Assembly (NCBI GenBank): GCA_025667525.1
Contig: CM046882.1
Span: 525,290,618-525,354,617, forward strand
Source of the DNA: Glebionis coronaria
Taxonomy: Eukaryota > Streptophyta > Magnoliopsida > Asterales > Asteraceae
Length of the DNA stretch: 64,000 bases
Reading direction: 5' to 3'
Shown piece by piece: positions 34,716 to 45,293 of the stretch. The notes beneath the pieces were generated by a model. The model did no database searches and was not told the DNA's origin. It was given only the letters and a program-made list of their open reading frames with translations. Each line of letters opens with the position of its first letter. Position 1 is the stretch's first letter. Made by a program: the position numbers and the translations under genes.

Positions 34716-37644
34716 CTAATCCTAAGTCATATGGAGCACATAATAATGGTGGGATAAAAGTCTCAACCATGGTGGTTTCAACTTGCATGACTTTGTTGAC
34801 CTTTTCACTCTTTTGAATGTGAATAAAAGGGTCATGGTACTCAAAACGAGTCGCATGAAAAACCCGCACATTAAGATCAAAGCGAGTGGGAAGGATAATA
34901 GGAGCAAAAGTAATTTCTCCCTCCGGGTCAACATTGTCATCATCATAAATCGGGTGATCAAACCAAGTGTCTTTATCACCGTCATTAGACTCTTCCTCAA
35001 ATTCCGAAGGAAGGTCCATGGAAAGTAACTTATCAAACTCCCTAATGAAAAGATCATCATCACAAAGGTTGTGAGATGTAGGAGGTATGATGTTCTCAAA
35101 ATCCTCTTGAAACAATGGATTATTGTTCAATGAAACTTCAAAGAGAGGATTTGAGCAAGTCACTAAAGTATCATCATTCTCATTAGAAGGCAATTCATCG
35201 GCGAATTCCTCGAGAATGGTAGGTAAAACACAAGAATCACGCTCGATCTCGAGATCGGAAACGTCTTCACTTCCCCGTGGAAGTGGATCAACAAGTTCAT
35301 CGGCAAACTTATCGAATGAATAATCACTAACCTCACTCGGTGTGAAGTTAGGAATCAAAGGCTCTTCAATGGAAGATTTTGCCTTAGGAACATCAACATG
35401 ATCCTTAGAAGAGAGTGAAAACGAGTCCATTTTCAAAGATTGTTCAATTAAAGCAATATCACTCTCGGGATCAAAATTCTCATTAATAAACTCACTAGCA
35501 TCAAATGGCTCACTCAAGTAATCATCAATTTGTTTTTCAATCTTAGAACTTTCATCCTCGTGTGGATTAAGTGGAGATGAGGTAACATTACAACATGATT
35601 CAACAAAATTAGGTTTATCAAGTTCAACACTTTCCAATTTCTTAGAAACCAATCTAGAAATTTTTTCCGGTTTGAAAATCATATGTTTATCCCCATATCT
35701 TATTTTAATCTCCTTTTCCCTCATATCAACTAACACACCGACCGTACACAAAAATGGTCGTCCTAAAATTATAGGCACACGAGGATTTGGCTCATAATCA
35801 ATGATAGCAAAATCGGCTAGGTAAATGAACTCCCCCACTTTAACAATGACATTTTCCGCTATACCAACCGGATGGGTGGTAGTACCATTAGCAAGCTCAA
35901 TGATCATTCGAGTAGGCCTAAGTGGTTCATAGTCAATATTCTTCCAAATGACTAAAGGAATTACGTTAATACTAGCTCCTAGATCGGCTAGAGCTTTGTA
36001 TTCCCCAAGCTCATCAACAACACAAGGTATCAAAAATTGACCCGGATCTTCATATTTCTTAGGAATGAAATCAAAGAAATCCGAAGTACTAATCACATTC
36101 AAAGTAGCCTTGGTGACTTTAAGAAAACTTTGCTTAGGTGGAACATAAATTTTCTCGATCACTCTTTCCACATTATCATCATCATAAACGGTTATGGCCT
36201 TAAGCTCTCCCCTCGGGTTAGGAATGGTATCACTAGGTAAGCAACCCGAAGAAGATGACGGTTTAGACATGAATCCCTCAAACATCGAAAGCAATTTATT
36301 TTGACTTTGTTCCAAACTTTGGTGCATACGATTTTGACTTTGCTCTAGCCTTTGTTGATTAAGCTCAATCTTGTTATTTTGCCCTTTAATCGTATTTTGA
36401 AAATCAAGTCTCAAAGTATTAATTTGCCCTTGGATGTTATTTTGAAAAGCTTTCATATTTGCCTCATTTGATTTGATATAGCTTGACAAATCATTTTGAT
36501 TATTCCCTTGAAAACCTTGATTGTTTTGATTAGCATTAAACCCATTTCCTTGATTATAATTCCCTTGGTTACCACGGTTAAAATTATTCCCATTATTACC
36601 ATTGTTGTACCTATTTTGAACCGGTGGAAAACCCGGTGGAGCAACATGATTTTGACGAGGAACTTGACCGTTGGAGCCATAAGTTCCCGTCGCGGCAAAA
36701 GCACTAGCTTGATCAAAACCCGTGTTTAAACAAGCATAATTAGGATGTGCTCCACCACATGATACACAAACATTCTCAACCATATTAATCGATCCATGAG
36801 GATTCTTCCTAATCTCATTCAAAATCGTGTCAATCTTAGAATCCAATCTAGCAATCTCGGTGTTCACCTTAGAAACACTCGGTGTGTTTCGTGAATATTG
36901 TGCTCTAGACTTATTCTCAATTATACACCACACGTCTCTCGGTGTTTTTCTTAAAAGATTACCACCCGCGGCGGCATTTAAAGAATCTTGTTCAATCATA
37001 TTAAGCCCATTATAAAAAGTAGTTATTTGATGCAATTCTGAGAAACCGTGGTGTGGACATTGTCTTAACAAATCTTTAAATCTTTCCCAAGCAACCCCAA
37101 ACGATTCATGCACTTTTTGTTCAAATCTAGTGATCTCATTCTTAAAGTGTGTTGTCTTGGACGGTGGAAAGAAATAATTCATAAACTTTGACACTAAATC
37201 ATCCCAAGTTAAAATCGAACCCGGTGGTTCTTTCTCATACCAAAGCTTAGCATTACCCTCGAGCGAGTACGGAAAAAGCAAGAGCTTAATCGCGTCATTC
37301 GGCACATCTCTAAACTTGAGAGTCGAGGTAATTCGAAGAAAATTCCTAATGTGAGAATGCGGGTTATCGTCCTCATTGCCACGAAATTGGTCGGCACGAA
37401 TGAGCGATAAAAGACCCGTCTTAATCTCAAAATGATCCGCCAAAATAGCCAGCACAACGATTGCTTCCCCATACCCTTCGGTGGGTGCACGGAGCAATTC
37501 CTCCATTGTACGGTTATCGGCCATCTCTACAACAATAGGTGGAATCTCGGGTTCCACTATTCGTTGTTGACGATTTCTATTTCTACGAGGAATATTTTCA
37601 AGCCTATTAAAATCAATCACAAGACGAGAAGAACGTAATTGCAT
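34716..37644 (-). CDS. gag-pro: Element A Gag-protease, main part
   Basis: The frame opens at ATG 37644; the frame is open slightly further upstream but has no ATG. The N terminus is basic. An Athila-type capsid follows (WYEKEPPGSILTWDDLVSKF, residues about 130-150), then the knuckle CVSCGGAHPNYAC near residue 290, an Asn/Gly/Gln-rich tract, a coiled region, and an aspartic protease with intact DLGASINVIP and the ILGRPFL flap-side motif. An acidic tail continues across element B into 20209-19887. The frame is unbroken, so before B arrived the product was about 1083 residues. No polymerase follows. Gag and protease would assemble and mature particles; reverse transcription would need a partner element. 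Confidence 0.85.
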
Positions 37645-38318
37645 ACACAACAAAAGACGAGAATTTAGAGGATTGAAGAAAAGAAATTAGACAAGAAAGA
37701 AGATTATTTTTGGTATTTTATTTGGTATTTCTCAATCAAAAATGATCGATAAAAACAAGGAATAAGGATAACTACTATGGAAGTAAATTACCCTCGGTCG
37801 ACTTTGAAACGATAGGTGAAAACCTAAACGTCTCGAGGTTCAATAAGTAAACTACAAAAAATAAGATTTATTACTACTTGAGTCGGCAAACCAATAATAG
37901 GTCGTCCCTCTCAATATACGCACAAGCAAGCGGGGAAACGAGGTGGCACTAAGCACTTAAAAACCTTTTTCCTTAGACGGCCTTTTATAGCACGTCGCCT
38001 TATACCCACCTTATAGTTTGTATAAATCGAGTTCAAACTTCTTATTAGTATTTATCTATTTTGCCTTTATTTTTGTTTTGGGTTCGAATACAATAACTAG
38101 GTGATGAAATCCCACCTAAGGCTTATTTGAAAAGTATTTAAAATTATTGTGCTACGTAATACAATATATTATTCACAAAAAACGAGAAAAAAGATACATA
38201 CTACGTAATAGAAAAATAACAAACTTTCCGAGGACGGAAAGGGTCTTCAAATCCACGATCAACAAATCTCCACAAAAGCGAATCGTACACAAGATCCCCG
38301 GCAGCGGCGCCAAATTTT
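37645..38318 (-). other. 5' leader of element A with primer binding site
   Basis: Primer site 38295-38312 (minus strand TGGCGCCGCTGCCGGGGA) is complementary to plant tRNA-Asp with one mismatch and lies 6 bases from the LTR. The leader is otherwise non-coding. Element B uses the same tRNA type. Confidence 0.75.
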
Positions 38319-41300
38319 TGATGTGTCGTGGATAGTATAGTGATAATTAGATTACGTTATAGGGTAGATTAGAAAATTACCTTTAGGAAAAAGTAATAGT
38401 CCAATTATACCAATGACGAATTCAATTAAACACGTGAGTGAGTCGAGTTCGTTGTACACGAAGATCTTATGAATTTGAGACGTTTAGCTTCGATTTGGAC
38501 AATAGAATTGAATTGGTTTTCGTTTTTTAAACTAAAATTAAATTCTACAAATTTTAAGCTAATTAAAATTATCATAAAGTGCATGAATCGTAAACCCGCC
38601 TATTTAAAATTTTAACAAACAATTAATTACTAAAAAATAGAACTAATTAAGAATTAAACTAATTTATACTCTAAAAAATTTAATTCTACTTTTTAAACTA
38701 ATTTACTTTATTATCAATTACTTAAAAAAAACAATTCTATTTAAAATCTATTTTAAATCTACTTTTATAAAAATCTACTTAATTAAACTAATTAAACTAT
38801 TTAAATAAAAACATTTTCTTATTTTATTTTATTTTATTTTATTTTATTTTATTTTTACTGAAACTACTTTTTATATAAAGAATTTACTTTAATATAAAGG
38901 AATAAAAAGTTATATTAAATAAAAAACGTGAATAAGAAACTAAAACAAAAGCTGCCAAGTTATTAATACTATATTAATGAAATAAGAGATATTAAAATCA
39001 AAAGGGCGTGCAGCCCAGTTGGTTATCACGTTGGACATTCAAGCAGGGGGGTCTCGAGGTCGATTCCCACGCATGACATAATTTTTGGATTAATTCCTTT
39101 TTAGCAGATTACCAAAATCAGTCACAGGAGTGACTTGTTGTTAGCTTATTTGCTGAAGGCTATGAGGTCACAGCTTATTTTGAACTTATCAGTTGATTGA
39201 ACTGATAAGCAACAATTTAACAAAGTAGCATAATATCACAATCAAACAACTGGAAGTTAAAACTCAGCTAACAAACAACATAGATCAGCTAGAATAAGAA
39301 ATCAGTAACCACTGAATTTGAAACAGATTATAAAACAAACAATACCAAAAACAAACTAAATCAAGATCAAATAATCCAAATACTCAAATCTCACAACAAT
39401 CAGATTATATCCAAAATTAACTCAAGACAAATCAAAATTAGCAGCTATCAAACTCAGATTATCAGAACAAACTAACCCATCAAACTAAACAAAGCATTAA
39501 GGAAATATAATATCTATCAAATTCAAAATATTTATCATATAGCATTCAAATCAGTAATCCCAAACTATCATGTAAAAAAAACAACCCTCCAGGTTCAAGT
39601 AATTCAGAACTATAAATCAATCCTAAAATAACATAAATCAGACTAATTCAAACACATACGAAACACTCAATTCAGTTTGTTAAGCAGACTTGACCATTTA
39701 AACAGAAACTTCAGCAGATAAAAGAAAATCTCATAATCATGAAAATCTAACACAATAACATCTCATAAATTTCAGCATAACATTTCAGATAACAAAATCA
39801 TACAAGCAGTAAAGTAAAACAGTTTAGTCTAATTAAATGAAAAATTAAAAGTAGAGTGCACCTTTTTGTAGAATCCGTTGAGATGTAGGAGTGCGCTGAG
39901 CATCCTAAACGAACCGAACCGCCACCACCTCCATTACTCGAACACCATTTACCACTATAGTCAAACGATTCATAACATTTTTTATCCAATTTTTCCAGTA
40001 GGGAAAAACTATTAAAATCCTTTTTACTTTTTATGAAAAGAATAAAGCTATTATTTAACTTATTCTCATCATCACTAATGTTATCCTTATGAAATAGCAA
40101 ACAGTTTTAAAATGTAAATCAATTTAAAGTAAAACAAAACAACACGAGACAAGATTTCAAATTAAACGATTACTTTTATTAACTTCAGAAAGATTACATT
40201 ACTAATTAAAAAGAAAATACATCATTTATCCTATTACTAATTCTACAACATAACATTAAATAAAAAAGTAAATGATGTATTACACAAGAAAAATGGGGGT
40301 ATTTATAGCCTCCCAAGGCTTGTTGAGCAGCGAATATCCGCATCTTCAAATGGATATTCCTTTTAAATTATAGCCTTTGGATCAATCTTTGCTCTTCTCT
40401 CTCTTGATTGATGGCTGAGATGATTCCAAATAGCACACGGATCGCCAACGTGGCATCCGTGTGCTAGTTGTGTTTCTTCTTTGGCCTGTGATTGGCTGGA
40501 TTGGTGGTGTGAGGTGTAGCATCCAGTAAGAAACAGCCACGTAGCACTCTCAATCCATCTCTTCTCTTCCTTAAACCAAGGGGGTTTTAATCCCCTTGAT
40601 GTGAATTAATTAATTTCATTAAAAACCCCATGTATAATTATCTTTATATTGGACTAGGGTTTTTAAACAGTAACAAAAAGTTACTGGTTTTATTAGGTTT
40701 GGGGAAGAAAAAGAAAATGGGGAAGAAGGACATTGAAGGTAACGAAACCTTTTTATTTATGAGTGGGGATAAAAACAAGTGGGTGATGGACGGTTTTTTT
40801 TTATTTATTAAAATGGGAAAAAGTTGTGTGACGTGTGGGTAAGAAAAGGTTTGGTGAGCAGACGGTTTATTGGCAATAAATATGAGAGGCGTGTTTAATA
40901 AACGTTTTAACCAAGCAAACCCTAGAAGCCCATTTATTTCAATTCATCCGTTTCTCTTTTTCTTATTTGGGCTTGGGCCCAAAAACCTTTTACCATCCGA
41001 ATTAAGAATCCAATTTGGGCCTATTGGATTTGTAGCCAACAAATAACAAAAACTTAAATCATAAATGGGCTTTTGAGCCCATTTGCTCCATTGTGGGACC
41101 CACTTGGCCCGTTTATTCGACAAATGATTAAATCCACTCATGTCGAGCTCGATTTTGGCTTCTTCAATCTTTTCTATCATTCTCGTGTCGGTGTTCATCG
41201 GTTTTCGTGAACTTGGTACCTACACACATGAAAACAAGAAACAAGCATTTCCAAGGCATATTTGATACATTTAATGCAATATTTCATTGTTTTAAGCTAC

Positions 41301-41329
41301 TAATGATATGAGTAAAAACACTCATATCA
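38319..41329 (-). repeat. 5' LTR of element A (right copy)
   Basis: 3011 bp. Same ends and internal landmarks as the left copy: tRNA-like module 39004-39077, inverted repeat 40431-40466, and terminal hairpin with 10-base arms at 41304-41313 and 41320-41329. A TTTTA run near 38818-38860 differs in length from the left copy. Confidence 0.9.
39004..39077 (+). other. tRNA-like module in the right LTR of A
   Basis: Same module as at 7998-8070, with one extra G. Its B box (AGGTCGATTCC) is closer to consensus than the left copy (C/T difference). It was present before A inserted, because both LTRs carry it. Confidence 0.4.
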
Positions 41330-41334
41330 ATCAA

Positions 41335-44300
41335 CTTTCTAAAAAGACACGCATTCGCTTACAAAAGGAATTAGCTGAACTAACAGTTCTTGTGCCCCCA
41401 AGTTTGTCAAATGAAAACCCTCCTAGTATGTCTCCTACACTTGTCAAAACGGATTTAACGAAGTTAATTCCACCGGTAAGTAAGGCGGCCGTTAACTTAA
41501 ATGCGGTACACCAACACTTAGCCGATTTTGACAAGGTCATTTTGGAACGTACGACGGCCACGGCCATAACGGAAGGTGAATGGAACTTTAAGCACACTAG
41601 AGCTGCGTTCCGAGACGAAATTGTTCCGTTGTAAAGAATGTTAAAGCTTGTCTTAGTAATCTTGATCAAGATTTGCTTTTGGAAATAGAAGAAGTTAGAC
41701 GTGTTTTCAATGAAATGGATGATGCTTATGAAAACAGTTTACTTGAAATAGAACGGGTTTGACGCCAAAATGATCAACTTCTGAAGCAAGTGATGTCTCA
41801 TGATATTGTTTCCGTCTGTGTGAATAAAAGTGTTGATAATGATTCTATTGTGCATAATGTTGAATCTGTGGATGATGTGGTAGATAGTACTTGTCACGAA
41901 TCTGACGCTGAATTTTTAAAGCTTCAAGATTCATATTCTTCGCTTTCAAAACGTTTTGATGAGATTCAAACACATTGTATTTCACTTGAATGCAAGCAAC
42001 AATTTATTCAAGAAATCTTTGAAACGTCATTCGAAGGTGTTAATATCGATGATGCAAACTTTGAAAAGAATTTTCTATTGAATTTACAATCAAAACAGCG
42101 TCAGCCAAGTGACAAGGTTGCTCAATCTTTGCCGATAGACATAGAGAAATCTAAGGAGCTTAACTGTGTGAACGTTCTTGAGGCCGCTGAGAATTTTAAA
42201 CTTGATCTAGATAATCGAGTTTCCAAGATTTTGTCCAAAGTTGATAACTTAAAAACAGAAAGATACACGACTCTTCTTTTCAATAAAGTCCGCATGTGTT
42301 AATACCACTGCACAGAATCAATCCTTGATTAAACAATTGAATCAAAAGTCGGTAGAAATATCTGATTTGAGGGAACAAATTTGTGATAAAAATCTGGTCT
42401 TGGCTGAGTTAAAGGAAACACTTCGTACTCTAAAAGGTAAGAATGTTGTGGATAATGCAGCCACTATCTCAGCATCGTCCTCTAGTGTAATCAAAAGGAA
42501 TCTTATAGCCGTCACACCATTTAATAAGGTCCCTAGGACTAAACCATCTCCAACTTTGGTCACTAAAGATAAGGCGGAATCAAAACCAGCTTCTAATATT
42601 CCCGTGTTGCCTTCTACAGGAGTAAGCACCACTACTAAGGCTCAAAGATCTAAGCTTAACAGAAACAAGAAGAATGATAGGATCTTGCCTCCATCTAGTA
42701 GTCAAGTGAAGCAGAAAGTAGAAGCCCATCCTAGGAATGTTATTTCTGTTTTGAATAAAAAGAATCATGTAGCTAAACCTAAAGGCTCTACGGTTGTGCA
42801 GCGTTCTAAGCCTAGTGTGAATTCTAATTTGAAATGTTGGAATTGCAATGAATGTATGTTTTCTAGTCGTCATGATTCTTGCCTTATTGACCATGTGAAT
42901 GAGATGTATGCCCGGAAAAATGGATTAGAATGGAAACCGACTGGGAAAGTGTTAACCCAAGTTGGTTGGTTGTGGCGCCCTACTGGTAGAACTTTCACTA
43001 TAGTAGGAAATGTGTGCCCTTTAACTAGGATCACTCCCACTACAGCGAAGAAAGCGTGCCCTTTAACTAGGAGTACCAAGGCTACCAAAACACAAGCGTG
43101 TCCTTTAACTAGGAACACTGACACTACTGTAGGAACCAAGTGCCCTTTAAATAGGTCTACTCCCACTGTAGTGCCCGCGAATAATCCAAAACCTAAGAAA
43201 GTTGGAACAGTAAAACCTGTTAGTGCTAAATCTCACATTAGAAAACGCAGGAAATCTAAGGGTTTCATAAATGCTAGCAATTCTGATAATCTTATATCTC
43301 TATCTGCTAACACTCCGGAACCAATAGTTTCCAATGCACTGTCTACTGTTGTTATTGAAAACAGGTGGTCCAAATTGTTCTCTGGTATTTAGACTCTGGT
43401 TGCTCCAATCACATGACCGGAGATCGCTCTCAGCTCAGAAATTTCGTCAGTAAGTTTCTTGGTACGGTTCAATTTGGAAATGATCATATTGCAAAGATAA
43501 TGGGTTGTGGTGAATATCATATTGGGAATGTTATAATTTCAAGAGTGTATTATGTGGAAGGTCTCGGTCACAACTTATTTTCTGTGGGACAATTTTGTGA
43601 TGCAAACCTAGAAGTTGCTTTTCGAGAGCATACCTGCTTCATTCGTAATTTGGAAGGGGTTGATTTATTGAAAGGTACTCGAGGGAATAATTTGTATACT
43701 TTGTCTCTACAAGACATGAAGGTCGCTTCTCCCGTATGTCTTCTCTCCAAAGCATCGAAGACTAAGTCATGGTTATGGCATCGACGGTTATCTCATCTTA
43801 ACTTTGACGCTATTAATCATTTGGCAAAAAACGAACTTGTTCGTGGTCTTCCTAAACTTTCATTTCACAAGGATCATTTTTGTTCCGTGTTTACAATGGG
43901 GAAAAACACTAAGAAATCATACAAACCCAAGACGGAAGACACCAACCAAGAGAAACTTTATTTGTTGCATATGGATCTTTGTGGGCCAATGCGTGTTGAA
44001 AGTCTTAGTGGTAAAAAGTACATCCTCGTCATTGTCGATGATTACTCTCGGTTTACATGGGTGAAATTTCTTACAACAAAAAATGAGGCACCTAAATTCA
44101 TCATCGGATTTCTCAAGATGATTCAAGTGCGTCTCAACACTACTGTCCGATGCATTCGTACAGATAATGGAACCGAATTTGTGAATCAAATCTTGCGTGA
44201 TTATTATGAAGAAGTTGGCATATCTCATGAAACATCCGTTGCACGCACTCCACAACAAAACGGTGTCGTTGAAAGGCGAAATCGCACATTTATGGAAGCT

Positions 44301-44651
44301 GCTCGAACGATGTTAATTTACGCAAAGGCTCCATTGTTTTTATGGGCAGAAGCAGTATCTACAGCAGTGTACACCCAAAACCGATCACTAATTCGTAAAC
44401 GCCATGGTAAAACACCTTATGAGCTTCTCCATGGAAAAGTACCAGATTTATCATATCTTCATGTATTTGGTTCTCTTTGCTATCCAAATAATGATGGTGA
44501 CAATTTGGGAAAACTTCAACCAAAGGCTGATATTGGTATTTTCATTGGTTATGCAACCGCAAAGAAGGCATACCGAATCTACAATTGTAAGTCTCGTAAG
44601 ATCCTCGAAACTATGAATGTTGATTTTGATGAGCTGACAGCAATGGCTTCT
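41335..44651 (+). pseudogene. gag-pol: Element F gag-pol, second part (gag tail, protease, integrase)
   Basis: The frame resumes exactly after element A. Gag tail peptides (ELAELTVLVPPS) lead to coiled-coil segments (41790-42300), a basic linker with four CPL(T/N)R(I/S/N)T repeats (43012-43170), the protease LDSGCSNHMTG near 43388, and an integrase with D, D and E in MDLCGP, RTDNGTEF and QQNGVVER. Lesions: 1-base deletions near 41630 and 42302, a TGA at 41760, a frame change near 43350-43365, and CSVFTMGK in the integrase zinc finger where one Cys of the HHCC set is missing. Element E begins after codon end 44651, and pol continues at 56765. Confidence 0.85.
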
Positions 44652-45186
44652 TGTTGGGAATAAAATATGGGTCAGTTCACTAGACGCTGATAAGAAGAAT
44701 GTCAACGCTGATAGGATGACATTGGACGCTGACAGCCAAGCGTTGACATTGAAGAAGTCAACGCTGACAGCCTTGAAGATTGACACTGATGGAATATCTT
44801 CATACGAATCTTTTTGTTTATTTGTTTCTTTATTTATGTATGGTAAAGATAAGCACGACATTGTATTTTCTATTATTATCTTTACCTAGAATAGTTGATT
44901 CGTAGCTTATTGTACAAGACTTCTTGATCTATAAAAGAAGGTCTTTTAGGTTAAAGTTAGATATCAGTTTTCATAAGTATTCGCAAGTTAAAACCTCTTT
45001 CATTGTACTCAAGTACGATTATTCTAATACAAGTGAAAGTTTGTTTAACATCTTTGTGTTTTAGATCAAGTGTTAATTCCGCATAACACTTTGTTACTTT
45101 ATTCATAAGCAAAGGTTTCTCTACGTGTAGTACTTGATCTAATCTCGTATACACAAAGCTTAATCGATCTAAGTTTGGGATCAACA
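44652..45186 (+). repeat. 5' LTR of element E
   Basis: 535 bp, ends TGTTGGGAAT and GGGATCAACA. It has four exact CGCTGA motifs (44685, 44706, 44727, 44762) near the start and TATAAAAG at 44930-44937. Confidence 0.95.
44930..44937 (+). promoter_or_regulatory. TATA box, 5' LTR of E
   Basis: TATAAAAG within GATCTATAAAAGAAGG, midway along the LTR. It should direct transcription of the full-length RNA from about 44960. The 3' LTR copy is at 56503-56510. Confidence 0.65.
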
Positions 45187-45293
45187 AGTGGTATCAGAGC
45201 TTGTTGAGAAACTTTTGATCTTTAAGTAACGCAAGAACCCTAAAACACCAAAAACCCTAAAAACCCTAAAATTCTCAAAACCCTAAAAACATC
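45187..45293 (+). promoter_or_regulatory. Leader of E: primer site and telomere-like repeats
   Basis: TGGTATCAGAGC (45189-45200) is an initiator-Met primer site 2 bases after the LTR. From about 45236 to the gag ATG the leader is made of degenerate CCCTAAAA units (five copies of ACCCTAAA), close to the plant telomere repeat and to the telo-box of plant translation-gene promoters. Confidence 0.75.

Larger units (their letters stand above)
7318..41329 (-). mobile_element. Element A: non-autonomous Athila-like Ty3/gypsy element, containing B and C
   Basis: Two LTRs of about 3.0 kb flank the element, and the target duplication ATCAA is present on both sides (7313-7317 and 41330-41334). The primer site and polypurine tract show it reads on the minus strand. 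Without B and C it is roughly 12 kb. It encodes gag and protease in one frame, then about 2 kb of non-coding sequence. I find no reverse transcriptase, RNase H or integrase in any part of its interior, so it depends on another element to move. The LTRs differ at a few dozen positions by eye, so it is older than B and E. Confidence 0.9.

Noticed and set aside
43012..43170. CRISPR-like array suggested by regular short repeats
   Set aside because: Repeats are coding, imperfect and in a plant retrotransposon; there is no prokaryotic context.
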